DNA of 64,000 nucleotides from Polaromonas sp. AET17H-212 (GCF_002379085.1 NZ_NBZW01000002.1:328753-392752); one strand, 5' to 3'. Positions 53,082 through 62,464 are shown, counted from the first letter of the stretch. Numbers and translations are program-made. The notes: generated by a model not told the origin, from the letters alone.

Positions 53082-54029
53082 ATGAAACGTCGTGAGATTT
53101 TGCTTTCGTCTGCGGCTCTGCTGGCGGCCGGAGTGTCTGCGCAAGCTCTGCCCACCCGCATCCTGGTCGGCGCACCGGCCGGTGGCTCCACCGACACGCT
53201 GGCCCGCACGCTGGCCACCGAACTGGGGCGCTTGCTGGGCAAGGTGGTGATCGTCGAAAACCGGCCCGGCGCCGGCGGCAATATCGCGGCCGAGGCCGTG
53301 GCCAAGGCCGCGCCCGATGGCAACACGCTGTTGATGAGTTTCACCAGCCACGCCATCAATGCCTCGCTGTACCCCTCCCTGCCGTTTGACCCGATCCGCG
53401 ACTTCACGCCGCTGACCTGCGTGGCGACCTCGCCCTCGGTGCTGGTGGCCCACCCCTCGGTGCCGGCCAAAGACGTGCGCGAGCTGATTGCCCTGGCCAA
53501 GGCCAAACCGGGGCAGCTCAACTTTGCCATCGGTGCGGTGGGCTCATCGCTGCATCTGGCGGGCGATCTGTTCAAGATGCAGTCGGGCGCCTTCATCGTG
53601 AACATTCCCTACCGCGGTACCGCGCCGGCGATTCAGGACGTGATCGCCGGCCAGGTCGAACTGATGTTTGCCGCGATCGGCAACGCCCAGGCGCAGGTGA
53701 AGGCCGGCAAACTCAAGGCGCTGGGCGTGACCAGCGCCAAACGCCTGCCTGCTTTTCCGGACGTGCCCGCCATTGCCGAAGTGTTGCCCGGTTACGAGTC
53801 GAGCGCCTGGTTCGGCCTGTTCGGCCCTGCACGCATGGCGCCCGAGCTGGCCAAACGCATCAGCGATGCCGCGCGGCAGGCGATTGCCGCGCCCGAGGTG
53901 CGCCGCCGGCTCGATGCCGAAGGCGCGCAGGCTGTCGGCAATTCACCGGAAGAATTTTCGAAGTTCGTGCAGGGCGAAATCCAGCGCTGGGCCAGGGTGG
54001 TGAAGTTTTCGGGAGCCAAACCGGAATGA
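53082..54029 (+). CDS. Bug-family (TctC-like) periplasmic binding protein
   Basis: A 315-residue protein with a Tat- or Sec-type signal (MKRREILLSSAALLAAGVSA) and the Bug core: RILVGAPAGGSTDTLART, VIVENRPGAGGNIAAE, NIPYRGTAPAIQDVIAGQVE and WFGLFGPARMAPELA. Being in the same operon as a complete ABC importer but without TctAB, it may serve as an extracytoplasmic sensor or a scavenging protein. GGAG precedes the ATG; it ends 4 bp into the next gene. Confidence 0.92.
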   Translation: MKRREILLSSAALLAAGVSAQALPTRILVGAPAGGSTDTLARTLATELGRLLGKVVIVENRPGAGGNIAAEAVAKAAPDGNTLLMSFTSHAINASLYPSLPFDPIRDFTPLTCVATSPSVLVAHPSVPAKDVRELIALAKAKPGQLNFAIGAVGSSLHLAGDLFKMQSGAFIVNIPYRGTAPAIQDVIAGQVELMFAAIGNAQAQVKAGKLKALGVTSAKRLPAFPDVPAIAEVLPGYESSAWFGLFGPARMAPELAKRISDAARQAIAAPEVRRRLDAEGAQAVGNSPEEFSKFVQGEIQRWARVVKFSGAKPE

Positions 54030-55303
54030 ACACGCCAGCACCTGCGCCGCAGACCCTCGCCCAAAAGCTGATCGCCCGGGCGGCCGGACGGTCGTCGGTC
54101 TCGCCCGGCGACATCGTGACCTGCAAGGTCGATCTGGCGATGTTCCACGACTCGTCCGGTCCGCGCCGGCTCAAGCCCATGCTGGAAGAACTCGGCGCGC
54201 AGATCTGGGACAAGTCGCGTGTGGTGCTGGTGATGGACCATTACGTGCCCGAGCGTGACGACGAGTCGCGCAAGATCGTACGCATTGCGCGCGACTGGGC
54301 GCGTGAGCAGGACCTGCCCCATGTGTACGACAGCCAGGGCATCTGCCATGTGGTGGTGGCCCAGCACGGCCACATCCGGCCCGGCATGTTCTGTGTCGGT
54401 GGTGACTCGCATTCGCCCACCGGCGGGGCGTTCGGCGCCTACATGTTCGGTATCGGCAGCACCGAGATGCTGGGCGTGGTGGTGACCGGCGAGATCTGGC
54501 TGCGTGTGCCGCAGACATTGCAGATGCACTGGCGCGGCCGCCTGCAAAAAGGCGTGACCGCCAAGGACATGATGCTGCACATGATTGGCCGCTTCGGCAT
54601 GAACGGCGGGCAGTACCAGGCGGTGGAGTTTGCCGGCCCTGCCGTCAAGGCGCTGGCCATGCAGGAGCGCATGACGCTGTCCAACATGAGTGCCGAGTTG
54701 GGTGCGCAGGCGGGCCTGATCGCGCCTGATGAAACGACAACGGCGTGGCTGGCGGCGGCCGGTGCGCCGACGCCCGACACGAGCGGCTGGCATACCGATG
54801 AAGGCGCTGCTTTGACCCGCCACGAATTCGATGCCGGCACTCTGGCGCCGTTTGTGGCCGCGCCGCACAGCCCGGCCAATGCCGATGTGGTGGGCCGCTA
54901 CAGTGGCACCCCGGTGGACGTGGCCTACATCGGCGCCTGCACCGGCGCCAAGCTCGACGACTTGCGCGCCGCCGCCGAGGTGCTGCGCGGCCAGCGCGTG
55001 GCGACCGGCGTGCGCCTGATGGTGGCGCCGGCCAGCCAGAAGGACCAGAACGCCGCGCGCGAAGAGGGCGTGCTGCAGGTGCTGCTTGATGCCGGCGCCG
55101 AATTGTTTCCTACCGCTTGCGGCGCCTGCGCCGGTTATGGCGAGACCATCGGTGACAACACCACGGTGATCTCGAGCACGGCGCGCAACTTCAAGGGCCG
55201 CATGGGCTCGGCGACCGCGCAGGTCTACCTGGCCTCACCCTACACCGTGGCCGCCTCGGCGCTGCGCGGTGTCATCACCGATCCGCGTGAGGTGCTGGCA
55301 TGA
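54026..55303 (+). CDS. Aconitase-family dehydratase, large subunit (LeuC/DmdA-like)
   Basis: A 425-residue protein with the three [4Fe-4S] ligands: Cys in GACTGAKLDD and two in TACGACAGYGE, plus the substrate loop GDSHSPTGGAFGAYMFGIGSTE. With the small subunit it should interconvert a hydroxy-diacid and its unsaturated diacid, as isopropylmalate, citramalate/citraconate or 2,3-dimethylmalate dehydratases do. Operon context (no other leucine genes) argues against leucine synthesis and for catabolism. Confidence 0.9.
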   Translation: MNTPAPAPQTLAQKLIARAAGRSSVSPGDIVTCKVDLAMFHDSSGPRRLKPMLEELGAQIWDKSRVVLVMDHYVPERDDESRKIVRIARDWAREQDLPHVYDSQGICHVVVAQHGHIRPGMFCVGGDSHSPTGGAFGAYMFGIGSTEMLGVVVTGEIWLRVPQTLQMHWRGRLQKGVTAKDMMLHMIGRFGMNGGQYQAVEFAGPAVKALAMQERMTLSNMSAELGAQAGLIAPDETTTAWLAAAGAPTPDTSGWHTDEGAALTRHEFDAGTLAPFVAAPHSPANADVVGRYSGTPVDVAYIGACTGAKLDDLRAAAEVLRGQRVATGVRLMVAPASQKDQNAAREEGVLQVLLDAGAELFPTACGACAGYGETIGDNTTVISSTARNFKGRMGSATAQVYLASPYTVAASALRGVITDPREVLA

Positions 55304-55806
55304 CGCAGGCGGCGGCCACCCACCGTGTCTGGAAGCTCGGTGCCGACATAGACACCGACGTGCTGGCGCCCGGCCATGCCATGAAACACGGCATCGACAA
55401 GATTGCCACCTACTGCCTCGAATCCGTGCGCCCCGAATTCGCCGGCCAGGTGCGGCCGGGCGACGTGATCGTGGCCGGCTCCAACTTCGGCATTGGCTCC
55501 TCGCGCGAGCAGGCGGCCGCCGTGTTGGTCAAGCTTGGTGTGGCGGCGGTGATTGCCCCGTCGTTCAGCGGCCTGTATTTCCGCAACGCCTTCAATGTGG
55601 GCCTGCTGCTGCTGACCTGTCCGGAGGCTGAGCGTTTGCAGGAAGCCGAGCAGGTCGCACTCGATACCACACATCTCGCGGTGATTTCAGGCGCTGGCGA
55701 GCGCCTGACCTGCGAGCCCATCCCCGACTTCCTGCTGGACATGGCACGCAGCGGCGGATTGATGAACCAACTGCGAATCCGATTTGGCAAGGAGCCTGTT
55801 CAATGA
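55300..55806 (+). CDS. Aconitase-family dehydratase, small subunit (LeuD/DmdB-like)
   Basis: A 168-residue swivel domain: KLGADIDTDVLAPGHAMKHG, GDVIVAGSNFGIGSSREQA and FSGLYFRNAFNVGL, with the substrate-binding SSRE motif. It overlaps its large subunit and the HyuB gene by 4 bp each. Length fits LeuD/DmdB of the archaeal-type short class. Confidence 0.9.
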   Translation: MTQAAATHRVWKLGADIDTDVLAPGHAMKHGIDKIATYCLESVRPEFAGQVRPGDVIVAGSNFGIGSSREQAAAVLVKLGVAAVIAPSFSGLYFRNAFNVGLLLLTCPEAERLQEAEQVALDTTHLAVISGAGERLTCEPIPDFLLDMARSGGLMNQLRIRFGKEPVQ

Positions 55807-57521
55807 CTGATATTTCCACTGGGCCGGTGATGGACCCCGTTACCCTGGCCGTCCTCAAGGGCCGGCTGGAGCAGGTCGCCGACGAGATGGACGCCACGCT
55901 GTACCGCAGCGCCTTCAACCCCATCATTGCCGAGGCGCACGACGCCTGCCACGGCCTGTATGACGCCGGCTCGGGCGACACGCTGGTGCAGGGCAAGTCG
56001 GGCCTGCCGGTGTTTGTCGGCGCCATGGCCTTTGCCGTGCGCGCGGCAGCCCGGGTGGCGCGCGAGCGCAGCGCGCCCGGCGATCCGGCCGACGGCATGG
56101 CCGACGGTGACACCTGGCTGTTCAACGACCCTTACGAGGGAGGCACCCATGCCAACGATTTCAAGCTGGTGCGGCCCTTTTTTCGCGGCGGCAAACTGTT
56201 TTGTTACCTGGCCTCGGCCGCGCACTGGCATGACGTGGGCGGCGCGGTGCCCGGCAACTACAACCCGGCGGCCACCGAGTGCTGGCAAGAAGCGGTGCAG
56301 ATTCCGCCGGTGCGCATCGTGCGCGCCGGTGCACTCGACGCCGATGTGCTGGCCATCCTGCAGGCCAACACCCGTCTGCCCGACAGCCTCTGGGGCGACC
56401 TCAACGGCCAGCTCGCCGCGCTCGAGCTCGGCGTGCGCCGTCTGCATGGCCTGCTCGACGAGTATGGCGACGCGCTGGTGCTGCAGGCCATGGGTGAGCT
56501 GCGCGCGCGCGCCGTCCGCCTCATGCGCTCGCACATTGCCTCGCTGCCCGATGGCCGCTACTCCTTCGGTGACATCCTGGACAACGACGGCGTCAAGGAC
56601 GAAGCGTTGACGATTGCGCTCGACATGACGGTGCAGGGCGAACGCATGACACTCGATTTTTCGCGCACTTCGCCGCAGTGCGCCGGCCCGGTCAACATCT
56701 CGCGCGCCACGGCGATTGCCGCCTGCTATGTGGCGCTCAAGCACCTGTTTCCCGACGTGCCGGCCAATGCCGGCGTGCTCGACGCGGTGGACTTCGTGCT
56801 GCCCGACGGCTTGGTCATCAGCGCGGCGCGGCCGCGGCCCGTGGGCGGCTACACCGAAACCATCTTGCGCATGATCGACGTGATTTTCAGCGCGGCGGCG
56901 CAGGCTGATCCGACACGCGCCGTGGCCCAGGCCTACGGCACCATCAACGCGCTGTCGATCGCCGGGCACCGCACGGATGCGGCCCGCCAGGGCCAGCGCT
57001 GGGTGATGTTCAGCTTCTTCGGCGGCGGCCACGGCGGCCACTCGGGCGGCGACGGGCTGAGCCACGGCAATGCGCCGATCTCCACCGCCACGATTCCGCC
57101 GCTGGAGATTCTGGAAGCGGCGTACCCGGTGCGTTTCACCGAGTGGTCACTGCGCGCCGACTCCGGCGGCGACGGCCAGTACCGCGGCGGACTGGGCGCG
57201 AACTACGAGATCGAACTGCTCGAGCAGGACGCCGAGGTCTTCATCTTCGGCGAGCGCGGCAAGTCCGCGCCCAAGGGCATTGCGGGCGGTGGCGAGGCTG
57301 CGGTCAATGTCTTCAGCTACGAGAACAACAATGAATGGAAAACACCCCCGATGGTCTCCAAGATGGTCGGCATCAAGCTGAAAAAAGGCGAACGCGTGCG
57401 CCTGCAGACACCGGGCGGCGGCGGTTTCGGCGCACCTGCGGATCGCTTGCAGGGTTCGCGTGAGCGCGATCAGGCGCTCGGCTATGTGACGGCAGGCGCC
57501 GCGAAGAAGGAGGGCGCATGA
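55803..57521 (+). CDS. Hydantoinase B/oxoprolinase-family subunit (HyuB-like)
   Basis: A 572-residue protein with the HyuB pattern: DPVTLAVLKGRLEQVADEMD, LFNDPYEGGTHANDF, FSRTSPQCAGPVNISRATA and GGHGGHSGGDG. HyuA and HyuB form ATP-dependent cyclic-amide hydrolases or related carboxylases (N-methylhydantoinase, 5-oxoprolinase, caprolactamase, acetophenone carboxylase). It is coupled by a 4-bp overlap to HyuA. Confidence 0.92.
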   Translation: MTDISTGPVMDPVTLAVLKGRLEQVADEMDATLYRSAFNPIIAEAHDACHGLYDAGSGDTLVQGKSGLPVFVGAMAFAVRAAARVARERSAPGDPADGMADGDTWLFNDPYEGGTHANDFKLVRPFFRGGKLFCYLASAAHWHDVGGAVPGNYNPAATECWQEAVQIPPVRIVRAGALDADVLAILQANTRLPDSLWGDLNGQLAALELGVRRLHGLLDEYGDALVLQAMGELRARAVRLMRSHIASLPDGRYSFGDILDNDGVKDEALTIALDMTVQGERMTLDFSRTSPQCAGPVNISRATAIAACYVALKHLFPDVPANAGVLDAVDFVLPDGLVISAARPRPVGGYTETILRMIDVIFSAAAQADPTRAVAQAYGTINALSIAGHRTDAARQGQRWVMFSFFGGGHGGHSGGDGLSHGNAPISTATIPPLEILEAAYPVRFTEWSLRADSGGDGQYRGGLGANYEIELLEQDAEVFIFGERGKSAPKGIAGGGEAAVNVFSYENNNEWKTPPMVSKMVGIKLKKGERVRLQTPGGGGFGAPADRLQGSRERDQALGYVTAGAAKKEGA

Positions 57522-59569
57522 GCACCGCCGGGCAATTGATCGTCGGCGTCGATGTCGGCGGCACCTTCACCGACTTGTTTGTGCTGGACGAAGCCAGTGG
57601 CAGCGCGCGCATCGTCAAGGTGCCTTCCACACGCGGCGAGGAGGCGCGCGGTTTCATGAACGGCGTGGCCCGCGTCGCCGATTCCGCGGCCAGCATCGCC
57701 ACCATCGTGCATGGCACGACGGTGGGCACCAATGCGCTGCTCGAGCGCAAGGTGGCGCGCACCGGCATCATCACCACGCGCGGCTTTCGCGACGTGCTGG
57801 AGATGCGCCGGCGCGACCGGCCGCAGACCTGGGGGTTGCGCGGCAGCTTCGAGCCCATCGTGCCGCGCGACCTGCGGCTCGAGGTCGATGAACGCGTGCT
57901 GGCCGACGGCAGTATCCACACCGCCGTGGACCTGGACCAGGTTCGCGCCCAGGCGCAAGCCCTGCTGGCCGCGGGCTGCGAGGCGGTCTGCGTCTTCTTC
58001 ATCAACACCTATGCCAACCCGGCCAATGAACGCGCCGCCGTCGCGGCCGTGCGCGAGCTCTGGCCCAACGCCCATGTGACCGCTGCCAGCGAGGTCCTGC
58101 CCGAGATCCGCGAGTTCGAACGCTGCTCCACGGCCACGCTCAACGCCGCGCTGCAACCGGTGGTCGGCAGCTACCTCACGCGCCTGGAGTCGGATCTGCG
58201 CAGCCAGGGTTTTGCCGGTGAGTTGTTGATCGTGCAGAGCAACGGCGGCGTGATGTCGCGCCAGACCGCCTGCGACGTGCCGGTGCGCACCGCGCTGTCG
58301 GGCCCGGCGGCCGGCGTGATTGCCTGCGCGGCGATTGCCCGCTCGGCCGGTTTCCCCAACGCCATCACCGGCGACATGGGCGGCACCTCGTTTGACGTGT
58401 CGCTGGTCGCCAAGGGCGAAGCGGCGCTGTCGGCGCAGACCTCCATCGAGTTCGGCATGGTGGTGCGCTCACCCATGATCCAGATCGAGACCATAGGCGC
58501 CGGTGGCGGCTCCATCGCCTCGGTCGATGCCAGCGGCATGCTGCAGATCGGCCCCGAGTCGGCCGGCAGCAACCCGGGACCGGCCTGTTACGGCCGCGGC
58601 AACACCCGCCCGACCGTGACCGACGCCAACGTGCTGCTGGGCCGGATCGCCGCCGACCGCCCGCTGGGTGGCGGTCTGCTCGCGGCCATGGACGCCGGCA
58701 AGGCGCGCGCCGCCATCGAGCAACATGTGGCGCAGCTCCTGGGGCTGGACGTGATGGCGGCGGCCGAGGCCATTTTGACGGTGGCCAACGCCAAGATGGC
58801 CGGCGCGATCCGCGTGGTGTCCATCGAACGCGGGCATGATCCGCGCAACTTTGCCTACATGCCGTTTGGCGGCGGCGGCGCGCTGCATGTGTGCGCCATG
58901 ATGCGCGAAGTCGGCGTAACCACCGGCATCGTCCCGCGTTACCCCGGCGTCACCTCGGCGCTGGGCTGCGTGATGGCCGACATGCGGCACGATGCGGTGC
59001 AGACCCTGAACAAAGGCCTGGCCGAGCTCGACATCGCCGACCTGCGCCAGCGCATCACCAGCGTCGCGGCGGCCTGCCAGCAACGACTGGACTCGGCCGG
59101 CGTGCGTTTCTCCGAGGTGCAGCAAGTCATTGCGCTGGACATGTTGTACGCGGGCCAGACCCACACGGTGCAAGTGCCTTTGCCGGTGACGCAGGTGGAC
59201 CTGATTACCGCGGCAGTGATTCAAACCGCGTTTGAAGCGGCTTACCTCGCCGCCTTTGGCCGCGTGCTGGGTGGCATCGCGATCCGTGTCATGAACCTGC
59301 GCTACGCCCGCATCGGCGTGCGGCCCAAGTTCGACCTCGCGGTGCTGGCCCCGACGGGCGCCGGCTCGACGCAGCCTAGCGGTGAGCAGCAGGTGTTCCA
59401 CGCCGGGCGCTGGTGGGCGGCGGTGCGTTACCCGCGCCTCGACTTGCCGGTGGGTGCGCGCATCGATGGCCCGGCCATCCTCGAGCAGCCCGACACCACG
59501 GTCTGGCTGGAGCCCGGCTTTCACGCGACGGTCGACAGCTTTGGCAACCTGCTGGTCAAACCCTCCTGA
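57518..59569 (+). CDS. Hydantoinase A/oxoprolinase-family subunit (HyuA-like)
   Basis: A 683-residue protein with the actin-like ATP-binding start VGVDVGGTFTDLFVLD, IVHGTTVGTNALLERK, ALSGPAAGVIACA and GDMGGTSFDVSLV. It is the ATP-dependent phosphorylating subunit of HyuAB enzymes. The C-terminal domain also looks complete (AILEQPDTTVWLEPGFHATV). Confidence 0.93.
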   Translation: MSTAGQLIVGVDVGGTFTDLFVLDEASGSARIVKVPSTRGEEARGFMNGVARVADSAASIATIVHGTTVGTNALLERKVARTGIITTRGFRDVLEMRRRDRPQTWGLRGSFEPIVPRDLRLEVDERVLADGSIHTAVDLDQVRAQAQALLAAGCEAVCVFFINTYANPANERAAVAAVRELWPNAHVTAASEVLPEIREFERCSTATLNAALQPVVGSYLTRLESDLRSQGFAGELLIVQSNGGVMSRQTACDVPVRTALSGPAAGVIACAAIARSAGFPNAITGDMGGTSFDVSLVAKGEAALSAQTSIEFGMVVRSPMIQIETIGAGGGSIASVDASGMLQIGPESAGSNPGPACYGRGNTRPTVTDANVLLGRIAADRPLGGGLLAAMDAGKARAAIEQHVAQLLGLDVMAAAEAILTVANAKMAGAIRVVSIERGHDPRNFAYMPFGGGGALHVCAMMREVGVTTGIVPRYPGVTSALGCVMADMRHDAVQTLNKGLAELDIADLRQRITSVAAACQQRLDSAGVRFSEVQQVIALDMLYAGQTHTVQVPLPVTQVDLITAAVIQTAFEAAYLAAFGRVLGGIAIRVMNLRYARIGVRPKFDLAVLAPTGAGSTQPSGEQQVFHAGRWWAAVRYPRLDLPVGARIDGPAILEQPDTTVWLEPGFHATVDSFGNLLVKPS

Positions 59570-59576
59570 TACCACC

Positions 59577-60179
59577 ATGAAAACTTCACCGAAAAAAATC
59601 GCACTGATCATCGTTGATTTGCAAAACGATTTCCTCGCGCCCGACGGGGCCTATGCGCGCGGCGGCGCGGCCAGCGCGGCCGCGCGTGAACTGCCCGGCC
59701 GCGTGGCCGGCGTGGTGCGTGCACTCAAGGCGGGCGGCGGCCTGGTGGCGGCGAGCCAGTTCACGCTCTGGCCCGATGCCCAGGGCGAACCCATGGTTTC
59801 GCCGCATCTCAAAGCCTTGCGCCCGTTTCTGCGCCGCGGCGACTTCGCCCCCGGCAGCACCGGCCAGGCCAATGTGGCCGAGCTGCAGCCGCTGATCGAT
59901 GTGTCGGTCTGCAAGGTCGCCTACTCGGCGTTTTTCAACACCCAGCTCGACTGGGTGCTGCGCCATGCGGGCATCGACACCGTGGCCGTCTGCGGCATTG
60001 TCACCAACGGCGGCGTCGCCAGTACCGTGCGTGATGCCCACATGCGCGAGTACCACACCATCGTGTTGAGCGACGGCTGCGCGGCCTTCAAGCCCGACGT
60101 CCATGCGACCTCGCTGGCCGACATGGGCACGATCGCGCAGGTGATGCGCTGCGAAGAATTCATCCAGTCGCTGTCATGA
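59577..60179 (+). CDS. Isochorismatase-fold hydrolase lacking the usual catalytic Cys
   Basis: A 200-residue protein from the ATG at 59577. Asp14 (IIVDLQNDF) and Lys113 (VCKVAYSAFF) of the family triad are in place, but the nucleophile site reads CGIVTNGGV, i.e. Gly146 where amidases have Cys (TxxCV). True isochorismatases such as PhzD also have Gly there and cleave vinyl ethers by acid catalysis. So an amidase role should not be assumed. It starts 7 bp after HyuA and overlaps the FAD gene by 4 bp. Confidence 0.88.
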   Translation: MKTSPKKIALIIVDLQNDFLAPDGAYARGGAASAAARELPGRVAGVVRALKAGGGLVAASQFTLWPDAQGEPMVSPHLKALRPFLRRGDFAPGSTGQANVAELQPLIDVSVCKVAYSAFFNTQLDWVLRHAGIDTVAVCGIVTNGGVASTVRDAHMREYHTIVLSDGCAAFKPDVHATSLADMGTIAQVMRCEEFIQSLS

Positions 60180-61570
60180 CACTGCCCGTGATCCGCCGCG
60201 CCGAACGCATGGATGCCCCGGTCCATGTGCCGGTCGCGATTGTGGGCGCCGGCGCCTGCGGCCTGACCGCGGCGCTGATGCTGCGTGACGCCGGCATCGA
60301 GTGTGTGGTGCTCGAGCGCGACGCCGTGCCCAGCGGCTCGACCGCGCTGTCCTCGGGCTTTGTGCCCGCACCCAACACGCGCGTGCAGAAGTCCAAAAAC
60401 ATTGACGACAGCCCGCAGCGTTTTGCGGCCGACATCCAGGCCAAGGCCCATGGCACGGCGGCTCCGCAGCTGGCCACGGCTTATGCCGAGGCGATCGGCC
60501 CGGCGATCGACGCCCTGCAGGCGCGCCACGGGCTGGACTTTGTGCTGCTCGACGATTTCCTTTACCCCGGCCACAGCCGGCACCGCATGCACGCCGTGCC
60601 CGAAAAAACCGGCGCCGGCCTGATGGCGCGCCTGCAGCAGGCCGCCGAAACGGCCGACGTGCCCATCGTGACCCGCGCGCTGGTGCGCGAGCTCTGGCTC
60701 AATGCGCGCGATGAAGTCCTGGGCGTCGCCTACGAACGGCCCGACGGCACGCTGGAGCAGCTGTCCTGCGACGTGCTGGTCCTGGCCTGCAACGGCTTTG
60801 GCGGCAACGCGGCCATGGTGCAGCAGCTCTTGCCCGAGATGAAGGGCGCCACCTTTGCCGGCCACACCGGCAACGACGGCAGCGCCATCGCCTGGGGCCG
60901 CGCGCTGGGTGCGCGCCTGGCCGACCTCGGCGGCTACCAGGGCCACGGCTCCTGGGCCGTGCCGCAGGGCGCGCTGATCTCGTGGGCGCTGATGATGGAA
61001 GGCGCGCTGCAGATCAATGCGCTGGGCCGGCGCTTTCACGACGAAACCGGCGGTTATTCGGAAGCCGCCGTGCAGGTGCTGGCCCAGCCCGGCAGCGTGG
61101 CCTGGAATGTGTTCGACGAGGCCTTGCTCACGTTCGCGCGCAGCTTTCCCGATTTCCGCGAGGCCGAAGCCGCCGGCGCCCTCAAACGCTGCGATAACGA
61201 GGCGGCGTTGGCCGCACTGATCGGCTGCGATGTCGGCGCCTTGCACGCCACGCTGGCGGCTGTGGCCCCTGGCGCCGCGGCGCCCGACGGCCGCGTCTTC
61301 AAACGTGCGCTGCAAGCACCTTTCTACGCCGTCAAGGTGACAGGCGCGCTGTTTCACACCCAGGGCGGGCTCGACATCGACGCTCAGTGCCACGTGCTGC
61401 ACGAAGACGCCAGCCCGTTAAAAAATCTGTTGGCCGCCGGCGGCGCCGCGCGCGGTGTCTCGGGCAACGCGGTCTGGGGTTATCTCTCGGGCAACGGCCT
61501 GCTCAGCGCGATTGCGGGCGGCTACATCGCGGCGCGCAGCGCGGCCACGTTACTGGAAACCAAGCCATGA
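60176..61570 (+). CDS. FAD-dependent oxidoreductase (fumarate reductase/KstD flavoprotein family)
   Basis: A 464-residue protein with the FAD dinucleotide motif VAIVGAGACGLTAALML and ERD end, the substrate-domain region GHTGNDGSAIAWGRALGARL and a C-terminal GGAARGVSGNAVWGYLSGNGLLSAIAGG cap that closes the FAD site. The family includes fumarate and urocanate reductases and ketosteroid and tricarballylate dehydrogenases, which add or remove hydrogen across a C-C bond next to a carboxylate. It is coupled to its neighbours by 4-bp overlaps. Confidence 0.9.
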   Translation: MTLPVIRRAERMDAPVHVPVAIVGAGACGLTAALMLRDAGIECVVLERDAVPSGSTALSSGFVPAPNTRVQKSKNIDDSPQRFAADIQAKAHGTAAPQLATAYAEAIGPAIDALQARHGLDFVLLDDFLYPGHSRHRMHAVPEKTGAGLMARLQQAAETADVPIVTRALVRELWLNARDEVLGVAYERPDGTLEQLSCDVLVLACNGFGGNAAMVQQLLPEMKGATFAGHTGNDGSAIAWGRALGARLADLGGYQGHGSWAVPQGALISWALMMEGALQINALGRRFHDETGGYSEAAVQVLAQPGSVAWNVFDEALLTFARSFPDFREAEAAGALKRCDNEAALAALIGCDVGALHATLAAVAPGAAAPDGRVFKRALQAPFYAVKVTGALFHTQGGLDIDAQCHVLHEDASPLKNLLAAGGAARGVSGNAVWGYLSGNGLLSAIAGGYIAARSAATLLETKP

Positions 61571-62433
61571 ACCCCAAGCTTTCATTGAAGCAGCGCCTGG
61601 CGCAAGCCCGGCCCGTGCTGGCCCCCGGTGTCTACGACGCGCTCAGCGCGCTGGTGGCCGAGCAGGCCGGCTTCGAGGCGCTTTACCTGTCAGGCGCCTC
61701 GATCGCCTACACGCGCCTGGGCCGCTCTGACGTGGGCTTGACGACCTTCACCGAAGTGGCCGACACGCTGGCCCGCATCACCGAGCGTGTGAGCCTGCCG
61801 GTCATCGTCGACGCCGACACCGGCTTTGGCAATGCGCTCAATGTCATGCGCACGGTCCGGGGTTTCGAGCGCGCCGGCGCCGCCATGATCCAGCTCGAAG
61901 ACCAGACCTTTCCCAAACGCTGCGGCCACCTCGACGGCAAGGCCGTGGTGCCGGTGCAGGAGATGGTCGGTAAGCTCAAGGCCGCGCTCGATGCTCGCAC
62001 CAGCGCCGAGACGCTGATCCTGGCGCGTACCGATGCCATTGCCGTCGAGGGCCTGGACGCGGCGCTGGAGCGCGCCGAGCGGTATTTTGAGTGCGGCGTC
62101 GATGCCCTGTTCATCGAGGCATTACGCACGCCCGAGCAGATGGACACGGCCTGCGCCCGTTTTGCGCAGCGCATTCCCATGCTGGCCAACATGGTCGAAG
62201 GCGGCAAGACGCCGGTGCAAAGCGCCACCGAACTCGGCGCACGCGGTTTCCGCATCGTTATCTTCCCCGGCGGCACGGTGCGCGCCGTGACGCACACGCT
62301 GCAAGGTTATTACGCGAGCCTGCACCAGCACCAGACCACCGCGCCGTGGCAAAAGCAGATGCTGGACTTTGACGGGCTCAATCAGGTCATCGGCACGGAC
62401 GAGCTGATGGCGGCCGGCAAGCGTTACGAGTAA
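61567..62433 (+). CDS. Isocitrate lyase/PEP mutase-family lyase (methylisocitrate/2,3-dimethylmalate lyase-like)
   Basis: A 288-residue (beta-alpha)8 enzyme: substrate loop LYLSGASIAYTRLGRSDVG, metal site Asp82/Asp84 (VDADTGFGN), gating loop with Cys119 in KRCGH (a lyase hallmark) and LARTDA. It should cleave a substituted malate-type acid into pyruvate or a similar 2-oxoacid plus a second acid. Using the ATG at 61567 gives a normal family length and a 4-bp overlap with the FAD gene. It is the last gene of the operon. Confidence 0.92.
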   Translation: MNPKLSLKQRLAQARPVLAPGVYDALSALVAEQAGFEALYLSGASIAYTRLGRSDVGLTTFTEVADTLARITERVSLPVIVDADTGFGNALNVMRTVRGFERAGAAMIQLEDQTFPKRCGHLDGKAVVPVQEMVGKLKAALDARTSAETLILARTDAIAVEGLDAALERAERYFECGVDALFIEALRTPEQMDTACARFAQRIPMLANMVEGGKTPVQSATELGARGFRIVIFPGGTVRAVTHTLQGYYASLHQHQTTAPWQKQMLDFDGLNQVIGTDELMAAGKRYE

Positions 62434-62464
62434 GCAGGCTTGAGGCTGCACACGCTGAAACATC

